Assembly (NCBI RefSeq): GCF_018070045.1
Contig: NZ_JAGPYK010000001.1
Coordinates: forward strand, 310,001-374,000
Length of the DNA stretch: 64,000 bases
From: Micromonospora sp. U21
GTDB taxonomy: Bacteria; Actinomycetota; Actinomycetes; Mycobacteriales; Micromonosporaceae
Reading direction: 5' to 3'
In this document: positions 56,715 through 64,000 of the stretch, piece after piece
How the letters are laid out: every line of letters begins with the position of its first letter
Numbering within the stretch: the stretch's first letter is position 1
The notes under the pieces: generated by a model
What the model was told of the DNA's origin: nothing
The model's database searches: none
Seen by the model: the letters and a program-made list of their open reading frames with translations, nothing else
Made by a program: the position numbers and the translations under genes

Positions 56715-58079
56715 ATGAGCAGAACGCCGTTCACGCTGGAAGAGTTGCGGGTCGCCGTCCAGGCGGATGAGATCGACACCGTCGTGCTGGCCCTGGTCGA
56801 CATGCAGGGCCGCCTGCAGGGCAAACGGTTCCACGCGCCCTTCTTCCTCGATCAGGTTGTCGAGCACGGCAGCGAGGGGTGCAACTACCTGCTCGCCGTC
56901 GACGTCGACATGAACACCGTCGACGGGTACGCGATGTCGAGCTGGGAGCGCGGCTACGGCGACTTCGCGATGGTGCCGGATCTCAGCACGCTGCGCCGGA
57001 TGCCCTGGCAGCCGGGCTCCGCGCTGCTGCTGGCCGACCTGACCTGGCTGGACGGCTCCGGTGACGTGGTCGCCTCCCCCCGGCAGATCCTGCGCCGACA
57101 GCTGGGCCGGCTGGCCGAACACGGGCTGACCGCGTACGCCGGCACCGAGCTGGAGTTCGTGCTGTTCCGCGACTCGTACGAGGACGCCTGGCGGCGCGGC
57201 TACCGCGACCTCACCCCGGCCAACCAGTACAACGTGGACTACTCGCTGCTCGGCACCGCCCGGGTGGAGCCGCTGCTGCGCCGGATCCGCACCGAGATGG
57301 CCGGCGCCGGGCTGACCCCGGAGAGCGCCAAGGGTGAGTGCAACCTCGGCCAGCACGAGATCGCCTTCCGATACGACGAGGCGGTGGCCTGCGCCGACCA
57401 CCACGTGATCTACAAGAACGGGGCCAAGGAGATCGCCGCCCAGGAGGGCATGGCGATCACCTTCATGGCCAAGCCGAACGCGCGGGAGGGCAACTCCTGC
57501 CACATCCACTTCTCGCTGCGCGACACCACTGGCGCCTCGGCGATGCTCGGCGACGGGCCCGCCCACCTGTCGGAGACCGGGCAGCGGGTGCTCGCCGGGC
57601 TGCTGGCCACGATGCGGGAGTTCAGCCTGCTCTTCGCCCCGAACATCAACTCCTACAAGCGCTACCAGCCGGGGTCGTTCGCCCCCACCGCGCTGCGCTG
57701 GGGAGTGGACAACCGTACCTGTGCGCTGCGGGTGGTCGGGCACGGGCAGGGCATGCGGGTGGAGAACCGCGTTCCCGGTGCCGACGTCAACCCGTACCTG
57801 GCGATCGCCGGGCTGGTCGCCGGCGCGCTGCACGGCATCGAGCGGGAGCTGGAGCTGGGCCCGGAGTGCACCGGCAACGCGTACGACGACCCGGAGGCCG
57901 AGCGGGTGCCCGGCACCCTGCGGGACGCCCTGACCCTCTGGGAGTCCTCCAGCGCCGCCGCGGACGCCTTCGGCCCCGAGGTGGTCGCCCACTACGCCAA
58001 CCAGGCCCGGGTGGAGATCGCCGCCTTCGACGCCGCCGTGACCGACTGGGAGCTGACCCGTGGCTTCGAGCGCCTGTGA
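56715..58079 (+). CDS. Glutamine synthetase-like gamma-glutamyl ligase (PuuA/GlnA4 type)
   Basis: A 454-residue enzyme of the glutamine synthetase fold: AYAGTELEFVLF, GECNLGQHEIAF and NSCHIHFSL are the nucleotide and metal-site motifs, and NRTCALRVVG, GHGQGMRVENRVPGAD give the glutamate site. Length is that of ligases that attach glutamate to amines, such as PuuA for putrescine or GlnA4 for ethanolamine in Streptomyces. The gamma-glutamyl hydrolase and the aldehyde dehydrogenase nearby support an amine role, so it probably does not make glutamine. The ATG at 56715 is close to GGAG. Confidence 0.9.
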   Translation: MSRTPFTLEELRVAVQADEIDTVVLALVDMQGRLQGKRFHAPFFLDQVVEHGSEGCNYLLAVDVDMNTVDGYAMSSWERGYGDFAMVPDLSTLRRMPWQPGSALLLADLTWLDGSGDVVASPRQILRRQLGRLAEHGLTAYAGTELEFVLFRDSYEDAWRRGYRDLTPANQYNVDYSLLGTARVEPLLRRIRTEMAGAGLTPESAKGECNLGQHEIAFRYDEAVACADHHVIYKNGAKEIAAQEGMAITFMAKPNAREGNSCHIHFSLRDTTGASAMLGDGPAHLSETGQRVLAGLLATMREFSLLFAPNINSYKRYQPGSFAPTALRWGVDNRTCALRVVGHGQGMRVENRVPGADVNPYLAIAGLVAGALHGIERELELGPECTGNAYDDPEAERVPGTLRDALTLWESSSAAADAFGPEVVAHYANQARVEIAAFDAAVTDWELTRGFERL

Positions 58080-58092
58080 CCCCATCCACTGC

Positions 58093-58167
58093 GTCGATCA
58101 TGGACTTGTGGTGGGCGGAATGCGGGTGATCGCGGCTTCCGTGCGGCACCACAACTCCATGATCGAC
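58093..58167. repeat. Palindromic GTCGATCATGGA element
   Basis: Arms of 21 bases (58093-58113 and 58147-58167) with one mismatch and a 33-base loop. It lies between the ligase and aldehyde dehydrogenase genes and may reduce or end transcription between them. Confidence 0.9.
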
Positions 58168-58187
58168 CAGGGCTCGGGGTGGGACAC

Positions 58188-59549
58188 GTGACTCTGGTGG
58201 TGGATCCGGCTTCCGGGGAGAGTTTCCGGGACGTGCCGGGGGCCTCGGTGGGGGAGGTCGACGCGGTGATCTCGCGGGCGGCTGCGGCGTTCGAGGCGTG
58301 GCGGGCGGTGGCGCCGGGGGATCGGGCCCGGATGCTGCGACGGTTCGCCGCCGTGGTCGACGCGCACCTGGACGAGCTCGCCACACTGGAGGTCCGCAAC
58401 TCCGGGCACACCATCGGCAACGCCCGCTGGGAAGCCGGCAACGTCCGGGACGTGCTGGACTACTACGCGGGCGCGCCGGAGCGGCTGACCGGGCGGCAGA
58501 TCCCGGTGCCCGGCGGGCTGGACGTCACCTTCCACGAGCCGCTCGGCGTGGTCGGGGTGATCGTGCCGTGGAACTTTCCGATGCCGATCGCCGCCTGGGG
58601 GTTCGTCCCGGCCCTCGCCGCCGGTAACACCGTGGTGCTCAAACCCGCCGAGCTGACCCCGCTCACCGCGCTGCGCCTCGCCGAGCTGGCCCGCGAGGCC
58701 GGCCTGCCCGACGACGTGTTCACGGTCGTCCCAGGCGAGGGCGCGGTGGTGGGGGAGCGGTTCGTCAGCCACCCGGCGGTCCGCAAGATCTGCTTCACCG
58801 GCTCCACCGAGGTCGGCACCCGGATCATGGCCGGCTGCGCGACCCAGGTGAAGCGGCTGACGCTGGAGCTGGGCGGCAAGAGCGCCAACATCGTGTTCGC
58901 CGACGCCGACCTGGAATGCGCCGCCGCGACCGCGCCCGGCGCGGTGTTCGACAACGCCGGCCAGGACTGCTGCGCCCGGTCCCGGATCCTGGTCCAGCGC
59001 CCGGTGTACGACCGCTTCCTGGAACTTCTCGAACCGGCGGTCCGCGCGGTGCGGGTGGAGGACCCGGCCCGGGACACCGCCGAGATGGGCCCACTGATCT
59101 CCGCCGGCCAACGGGACCGGGTCGCCGCCTACGTGGCCGGGTCCTCCACCCGGGTGGCGTTCACCGGCTCCTGCCCCGACGGTCCCGGCTTCTGGCACGC
59201 CCCCACGGTGCTGCTGGCCGGCTCGCCGGCCGACCGGCACTGGCGGGAGGAGATCTTCGGCCCGGTGGTGTCGGTGCTCCCGTTCGACGACGAGGCCGAC
59301 GCGATCCGGCTCGCCAACGACACCGAGTACGGCCTCTCCGGCTCCATCTGGACCCGGGACGTGGGCCGCGCGCTCCGGCTCGCCCGCGCCGTCGACGCCG
59401 GCAACCTCAGCGTCAACTCGCACTCCTCGGTGCGTTACTGGACCCCGTTCGGTGGGATGAAGCGCTCCGGGCTGGGCCGGGAGCTCGGTCCGGACGCGCT
59501 GCACGCCTTCACCGATGTCAAGAACCTGTTCATCGCGACAGAGGAGTGA
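58188..59549 (+). CDS. Aldehyde dehydrogenase family protein
   Basis: A 453-residue NAD(P)-dependent aldehyde dehydrogenase. VIVPWNFPMP starts the cofactor domain, LELGGKSANIVFADADL holds the general-base Glu, and AGQDCCARSR the nucleophile Cys. In an amine pathway it would oxidise the gamma-glutamyl aldehyde, as PuuC does. GTG 58188 is preferred over GTG 58179 because GGGGTGGG then lies 5 bases upstream. It ends 5 bp before the SDR gene. Confidence 0.92.
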   Translation: MTLVVDPASGESFRDVPGASVGEVDAVISRAAAAFEAWRAVAPGDRARMLRRFAAVVDAHLDELATLEVRNSGHTIGNARWEAGNVRDVLDYYAGAPERLTGRQIPVPGGLDVTFHEPLGVVGVIVPWNFPMPIAAWGFVPALAAGNTVVLKPAELTPLTALRLAELAREAGLPDDVFTVVPGEGAVVGERFVSHPAVRKICFTGSTEVGTRIMAGCATQVKRLTLELGGKSANIVFADADLECAAATAPGAVFDNAGQDCCARSRILVQRPVYDRFLELLEPAVRAVRVEDPARDTAEMGPLISAGQRDRVAAYVAGSSTRVAFTGSCPDGPGFWHAPTVLLAGSPADRHWREEIFGPVVSVLPFDDEADAIRLANDTEYGLSGSIWTRDVGRALRLARAVDAGNLSVNSHSSVRYWTPFGGMKRSGLGRELGPDALHAFTDVKNLFIATEE

Positions 59550-59554
59550 CGGCT

Positions 59555-60322
59555 ATGCAGGGTCGGTTGCGGGACCGGGTGGCCGTGATCACCGGAGCGG
59601 GCAGCGGCATCGGGTTGGCCACCGTCTGGCGGTTCGCCGCCGAAGGCGCCCGGGTGGTCTGCGTGGACATCGACTCGTCGGCCGGCGAGCGGGCCGCCGA
59701 GGAGTGCGGCGGCGAGTTCGTGGCCACCGACGTCGCCGACGAGTCGGCGGTGCGCGACCTCTTCGACGGGGTGGCCGATCGGCACGGGCGGGTCGACATC
59801 GCGTTCAACAACGCCGGCATCTCCCCGCCGGACGACGACTCCATCCTGGCTACCGGCCTGGACGCCTGGGAACGGGTGCTGCGGGTCAACACCACGAGCG
59901 TCTACCTCTGCTGCAAGTACGCCATCCCGCACATGCGCCGCCAGGGCAAGGGCTCGATCATCAACACGGCCTCGTTCGTGGCGCTGATGGGCGCGGCGAC
60001 GTCGCAGATCGCGTACACCGCGAGCAAGGGTGGAGTGCTGGCGATGACGCGGGAGCTGGGCGTGCAGTTCGCCCGCGAGGGCATCCGGGTCAACGCGCTC
60101 TGCCCCGGCCCGGTGGCCACCCCGCTGTTGCTGGAACTCTTCGCCGCCGACCCCGAGCGGGCCGCCCGCCGGCTGGTGCACGTGCCGATGGGCCGGTTCG
60201 GGCAACCGGAGGAGATCGCCGCCGCGGTGGCGTTCCTGGCCAGCGACGACGCCTCGTTCATGACCGCCGCGCAGCTCGTGGTCGACGGCGGCATCACCGG
60301 CGCGTACGTCACTCCCCTATGA
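59555..60322 (+). CDS. Short-chain dehydrogenase/reductase
   Basis: A 255-residue SDR with cofactor motif TGAGSGIG, NNAG (FNNAGIS) and catalytic YTASK, so an NAD(P)-dependent alcohol or ketone oxidoreductase. The acidic residue in VVCVDIDS points to NAD preference. In the S. coelicolor glnA4 locus an SDR also accompanies the aldehyde dehydrogenase gene. It would turn an alcohol group, such as that of gamma-glutamylethanolamide, into the aldehyde. The stop overlaps the next start (ATGA). Confidence 0.9.
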   Translation: MQGRLRDRVAVITGAGSGIGLATVWRFAAEGARVVCVDIDSSAGERAAEECGGEFVATDVADESAVRDLFDGVADRHGRVDIAFNNAGISPPDDDSILATGLDAWERVLRVNTTSVYLCCKYAIPHMRRQGKGSIINTASFVALMGAATSQIAYTASKGGVLAMTRELGVQFAREGIRVNALCPGPVATPLLLELFAADPERAARRLVHVPMGRFGQPEEIAAAVAFLASDDASFMTAAQLVVDGGITGAYVTPL

Positions 60323-61071
60323 GGCCGCTGATCGGGATCAGCGCGTACGTCGAGCCAGCCGACTGGGCGGTCTGGCGGGGCGTGCGGGCGGTGCTGGTGC
60401 CCGAGGCGTACGTGCGGGCGGTGACCGTCGCCGGCGGTCGGGCGGTGGTGCTGCCGCCGGACGACGAGGACGGCGACGTGCTGGCCGTCCTGGACGGGCT
60501 GCTGCTGGCCGGTGGCGCGGATGTCGGCCCGGGGCGGTACGGCCAGCCGCCCGACCCCAGGACCGAGGACCGGCCCGACCGCGACGACGGCGAGCTGACC
60601 CTGCTGGCCGCGGCGCTCACCGCTGAGCTGCCGGTGCTGGGCGTCTGCCGGGGGATGCAGCTACTCGCCGTCGCCTACGGCGGCACCCTGCACCAGCACC
60701 TGCCGGACGTGATCGGTCACGAGGCGCACCGCCCGGCGCCGGGCGTCTACGGCGCGCACCCGGTGCGGTTCGCGCCGGGCAGCCTGGCCGCGACGGTGTC
60801 GGCCGGGGTGGACCGGGTCAACTCGTACCACCATCAGGCGGTTGCCGACCCCGGGCGGCTCGCGGTCAGCGGCTGGGCGGAGGACGGTGTGATCGAGGCG
60901 GTCGAGGATCCGGGCCGGCCGTTCGTGCTCGGTGTGCAGTGGCATCCGGAGAACGAACCGGATCCCCGCCCGATCACCGCGCTGGTCCGGGCCGCCCGCC
61001 AGCGACCGTCCGGGCCGCCCGTCAGCGCGCCCGACGACGCCGTGCGGTCGGTGCGACCCCATGCGACGTGA
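60319..61071 (+). CDS. Gamma-glutamyl amide hydrolase (PuuD type, class I GATase)
   Basis: A 250-residue class I glutamine amidotransferase-like hydrolase. GVCRGMQLLAVAYGG has the nucleophile Cys, and GVQWHPE the His and Glu of the triad. LLLAGGADVGPGRYG is typical of the PuuD group, which removes glutamate from gamma-glutamyl products at the end of the pathway. It is translationally coupled to the SDR gene. The C-terminal ~30 residues are a variable tail. Confidence 0.92.
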   Translation: MRPLIGISAYVEPADWAVWRGVRAVLVPEAYVRAVTVAGGRAVVLPPDDEDGDVLAVLDGLLLAGGADVGPGRYGQPPDPRTEDRPDRDDGELTLLAAALTAELPVLGVCRGMQLLAVAYGGTLHQHLPDVIGHEAHRPAPGVYGAHPVRFAPGSLAATVSAGVDRVNSYHHQAVADPGRLAVSGWAEDGVIEAVEDPGRPFVLGVQWHPENEPDPRPITALVRAARQRPSGPPVSAPDDAVRSVRPHAT

Positions 61072-61118
61072 CGTACGTCGCACCCACCGGTCGTGGTGGC
61101 CGGTGGGAGGATCGGCAC

Positions 61119-61670
61119 ATGGGGAAGGTCTATCCGGAGATCGACGGTCGGCTGCGCGACTTCATCGCGGCCCAGCCGGTCTTCTTCGTGGCCACCGCGC
61201 CGTCGGGTGCCGAGGGGCACGTCAACGTCTCGCCGAAGGGCATGCGGGGCACCTTCGTGATCCTCGGTCCGCACCGGGTGTCCTACCTGGACTATCACGG
61301 CAGCGGCGCGGAGACCATCGCCCACCTGCGGGACAACGGCCGGATCACGCTGATGTTCTGTGCCTTCGACGGGCCGCCGAAGATCGTCCGGTTGCACGGC
61401 CGGGGCAGCAGCGTCGTGGTGACCGAGGAGGCGTTCGCCGACCGGCTCGCCGACTTTCCCGAACCGCCGGACGTGCATGGCGTGCGGGCCGTGATCACTG
61501 TCGAGGTGGACCGGGTCAGCGACTCCTGCGGGTACGCGGTGCCGCTGATGGACTACCGCGAGGAACGCGGCCTGTTGCTCAGCTCACACGCGCGCCGTAC
61601 CGCCGACGACCTGGTGGTCTACCGGGCCACCAGGAACGCGGCGAGCATCGACGGGCTGCCTGTCTTCTGA
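61119..61670 (+). CDS. Pyridoxamine 5'-phosphate oxidase family protein
   Basis: A 183-residue protein of the split-barrel flavin-binding fold. FFVATAPSGAEGHVNVSPKGMRG is the strongest signature, as in pyridoxamine-phosphate oxidase-related proteins that bind FMN or F420. The true reaction is unknown; it is not a classical PdxH. The ATG at 61119 follows GGTGGGAGG. It is on the same strand as, but 47 bp after, the amine genes and may be the last gene of that operon. Confidence 0.8.
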   Translation: MGKVYPEIDGRLRDFIAAQPVFFVATAPSGAEGHVNVSPKGMRGTFVILGPHRVSYLDYHGSGAETIAHLRDNGRITLMFCAFDGPPKIVRLHGRGSSVVVTEEAFADRLADFPEPPDVHGVRAVITVEVDRVSDSCGYAVPLMDYREERGLLLSSHARRTADDLVVYRATRNAASIDGLPVF

Positions 61671-61859
61671 GCCGCCGGGGCGCTCCACCAGAGGTCGCTC
61701 CCACGCTGCTACCACCCCACTGTCGGGTGCCCGACGGTCCGGCGCAGACAACCAGCGTCCGGGCGGCGTCATGTGTTACGTCGCTGGTCCGCCGGGGTAC
61801 AGCTCGGGACACGGTACGCGGAGATCAACGGCTGGGGCACGGCCGGAGCGGGAGGCTGT

Positions 61860-64000
61860 ATGAGCTCGGCCCAGGGGGGCGCGGACGCGGAGGATCCCTT
61901 CGCGGCCGGCGCGGAGCTCCCCCCGATGCTGGCGTCCGCGTTCGCGGCCGGCGGAGAGTTGGGCGAGCGACTGAGCAGCCTCGACTGGTCCTCGACACCG
62001 GTGGGCGCCCCGGGCGCCTGGCCGCCGGCGCTCTCCAACGCGGTCGGCATGATGCTCGCCTCCAGCGCGCAGATCGCCATGTTCTGGGGTGACGACCAGC
62101 TCACCTTCTACAACGACGCCTATCGCCCGACGATCGGTGGCAAGCACCCCGGCGTGCTCGGTCAACCGGCGTCGCAGCATTGGGCGGAGACCTGGGAGGT
62201 GCTGGGCCCCCTGCTGGAGGGCGTACGGCGCACCGGGCGCTCCTACCGGGGCGAGGACCACCCCTTCCTGCTGGACCGGCACGGCTTCCTCGAAGAGACC
62301 TACTTCGACGTCTCGTACGACCCGATCCGCGGCGCCGACGGCTCGGTCAGCGGCGTCTTCTGCATCGTCAACGAGACCACCGGCCGTGTTCTCGGCGAGC
62401 GCCGGCTGCGGGCGCTGGCCGAGCTGGGCGCCGAGCTGGCCGAGGTGGGCAGCGCGGCTGAACTCGGCCGGACCGCCGCCGAGGTGCTCGGTCGGCACCG
62501 GGCCGACGTACCGTTCGCGTTGATCTACCTGACCGACGACGCCGGACGGTTCACCCTGACCGGCTCCGACGGCACCGGCGGGTCCGCCGTCGACGTCGAC
62601 CCCGAGGTGCTCGCCCAGGTGGCCGCCGACGGCGTGCCCGCGGCGATCGACGTGGCGGGGCTGCTCGACCCGCCGCCGGCCGACGCGGCCGACCAGGCGC
62701 TCGTGCTGCCCGTCACGGCGACCAACGAGCGGGTCGGCGCGCTCGTCGTCGGTGTGGCCCGCCGGCTGCCGCTCAACGACGAGTACCGAAACTTCCTCGA
62801 CCTGGTCGCCGCCCAGATCTCCCGGGCGGTGGGCAAGCAGCGGGCGTACGAGCAGGAGCGGGCCCGCGCCGCGGAGCTGGCCGCGCTGGACCGGGCGAAG
62901 ACCAACTTCTTCGCCAACGTCAGCCACGAGTTCCGGACCCCGCTGACGCTGGTGCTCGGTCCGCTGGAGGACCTGCTGGCCGACCCGATGCTGCCCCCCG
63001 GCTACACCGACCGCCTCACCATGATGCACCGCAACGCGCTGCGCCTGCTCAAGCTGGTCAACACCGTGCTGGACTTCTCCCGGCTGGAGTCCGGTCGGCT
63101 GGCCGCCCGCTACCAGCCCACCGACCTGGCCGGCTACACCGCCCGGCTGGCCAGCACCTTCCGCTCGGCCACCGACCGGACCGGGCTGCGACTGGTGGTG
63201 GACTGCCCGCCACTGCCGGCGCCGGTCTTCGTCGACCGGGACATGTGGGAGAAGATCGTCCTCAATCTGCTGTCGAACGCGCTCAAGTTCACCTTCGACG
63301 GCGAGATCCGGGTCCGGGTCCGGGCCGTCGAGGGCGCCGCCCGGCTGGAGGTGACCGACACCGGCGTGGGGATCGTGCCGGCCGAACTGCCGCACGTCTT
63401 CGAGCGGTTCCACCGGGTGCCCGGGGTCCGCGCCCGCACCCACGAGGGCACCGGGATCGGCCTGGCGCTGGTCCGGGAGCTGGTCGAGATGCACGGCGGT
63501 GAGGTCGGGCTGACCAGCCGGATCGACGAGGGCAGCACGTTCACGGTGAGCATCCCGTTCGGATCGGCGCACCTGCCCGCCGACCGGGTGGCGCCATTCG
63601 CCCCCCTGTCGGCGGCCGAGCCCGACCAGGCCCGGCTCTACGTGGCGGAGACCGCGTTGTGGACCGGCGCCGAGCCGACGCCCGAGTTCGGCAGCCAGCC
63701 GGCGGAGGCCACCCCGGCCGGCCGGATCCTGGTCGTCGACGACAACGCGGACCTGCGCGAGCATGTGACCCGGTTGCTCTCCCCGACCTGGGAGGTGGTC
63801 ACCGCGAGCGATGGGCTGGTGGCCCTGCCGCTGGCCCGCGAGGGTGGGTTCGACCTGGTGCTCGCGGACGTGATGATGCCCCGGCTGGACGGGTTCGGCC
63901 TGGTCGGCGCGCTGCGCGCGGACCCGCGTACCCGGCACGTGCCGATCGTGCTGCTCTCCGCCCGTGCGGGCTCCGCGGAGGCGGTCGCCGGCCTCTCCGC
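61860..64000 (+). CDS. Hybrid sensor histidine kinase/response regulator (cut by window end)
   Basis: The visible 713 residues contain a PAS-like domain (about 60-165), a GAF-like region (180-330), the dimerisation helix with the phosphorylated His in FFANVSHEFRTPLTL (about 355), the ATPase domain (NLLSNALKF, DTGVGI, GTGIGLALV) and a receiver domain whose Asp is in LVLADVMMPRLDG (about 670). There is no membrane segment, so it is a cytoplasmic sensor. The frame runs off the window, so further domains are possible. The ATG at 61860 follows GCGGGAGG. Confidence 0.9.
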   Translation, partial: MSSAQGGADAEDPFAAGAELPPMLASAFAAGGELGERLSSLDWSSTPVGAPGAWPPALSNAVGMMLASSAQIAMFWGDDQLTFYNDAYRPTIGGKHPGVLGQPASQHWAETWEVLGPLLEGVRRTGRSYRGEDHPFLLDRHGFLEETYFDVSYDPIRGADGSVSGVFCIVNETTGRVLGERRLRALAELGAELAEVGSAAELGRTAAEVLGRHRADVPFALIYLTDDAGRFTLTGSDGTGGSAVDVDPEVLAQVAADGVPAAIDVAGLLDPPPADAADQALVLPVTATNERVGALVVGVARRLPLNDEYRNFLDLVAAQISRAVGKQRAYEQERARAAELAALDRAKTNFFANVSHEFRTPLTLVLGPLEDLLADPMLPPGYTDRLTMMHRNALRLLKLVNTVLDFSRLESGRLAARYQPTDLAGYTARLASTFRSATDRTGLRLVVDCPPLPAPVFVDRDMWEKIVLNLLSNALKFTFDGEIRVRVRAVEGAARLEVTDTGVGIVPAELPHVFERFHRVPGVRARTHEGTGIGLALVRELVEMHGGEVGLTSRIDEGSTFTVSIPFGSAHLPADRVAPFAPLSAAEPDQARLYVAETALWTGAEPTPEFGSQPAEATPAGRILVVDDNADLREHVTRLLSPTWEVVTASDGLVALPLAREGGFDLVLADVMMPRLDGFGLVGALRADPRTRHVPIVLLSARAGSAEAVAGLS

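Overview
This 64 kb, very GC-rich window comes from a filamentous actinobacterium, most probably a Micromonospora or close relative. The evidence is the conserved housekeeping block around rpsB-tsf-pyrH-frr-cdsA-rlmN and dxr-rseP-ispG, the frequent GTG starts, and several palindromic intergenic repeats. No rRNA, tRNA, transposase or convincing CRISPR array is visible. The family assignment is inference from gene content, not from a database search.

Layout. 1-12100: the end of a signal peptidase I gene, a Nudix hydrolase, rnhB and a DUF2469 gene run rightwards. A leftward block of xerC-dprA-comM-yraN follows, with an M23 peptidase, a methyltransferase, a PLP enzyme and a molybdopterin oxidoreductase beside it. 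The orientation suggests an inversion of the yraN-to-M23 block. comM carries an apparent 11-bp deletion that opens its frame into dprA. 12103-20000: rpsB, tsf, pyrH, frr, cdsA, rlmN and a DivIVA-like gene, several separated by hairpin terminators. 20069-27257: a metallo-beta-lactamase-Rieske protein, a TMEM175-like channel, a phytoene-desaturase-like oxidoreductase, a DUF839/PhoX protein, a BrkB-type membrane protein and a GNAT enzyme. 27274-31699: a 1,323-residue secreted multidomain alpha-1,3-glucanase (GH87) with its own promoter, operator-like repeat and leader terminator. 31888-38451: dxr-rseP-ispG, a divergent PadR/MFS pair and the GNAT gene that usually follows ispG.

38555-44202: a secreted lysozyme-like protein preceded by three tandem copies of a promoter-like repeat, then a 1.4-kb gene-free stretch. 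That stretch holds two palindromic repeats and a nine-unit tandem array with a period near 55 bp. A fused, asymmetric ABC exporter follows. 44211-49840: an old-yellow-enzyme oxidoreductase, a DAACS symporter with a changed NMDGT motif, a DUF998 protein, a glutathionyl-hydroquinone-reductase-like protein and a thiolase. 49993-53475: a methyltransferase, a PAS-GGDEF-EAL protein and a DUF456 protein in one tight operon. 53877-61071: an amine catabolism locus with a permease, gamma-glutamyl ligase, aldehyde dehydrogenase, SDR and gamma-glutamyl hydrolase. A sugar dehydrogenase lies inside it on the other strand. 61119-64000: a flavin-type oxidase-fold protein and a hybrid histidine kinase cut by the window edge.

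How the genes work together. The ribosome, nucleotide, lipid and isoprenoid genes form the ancestral core. The accessory genes deal with cell-wall or glucan hydrolysis, amine breakdown, efflux and signalling. The most unusual DNA is the gene-free stretch at 39210-40649. The comM lesion and the leader of the glucanase gene are the next best targets.
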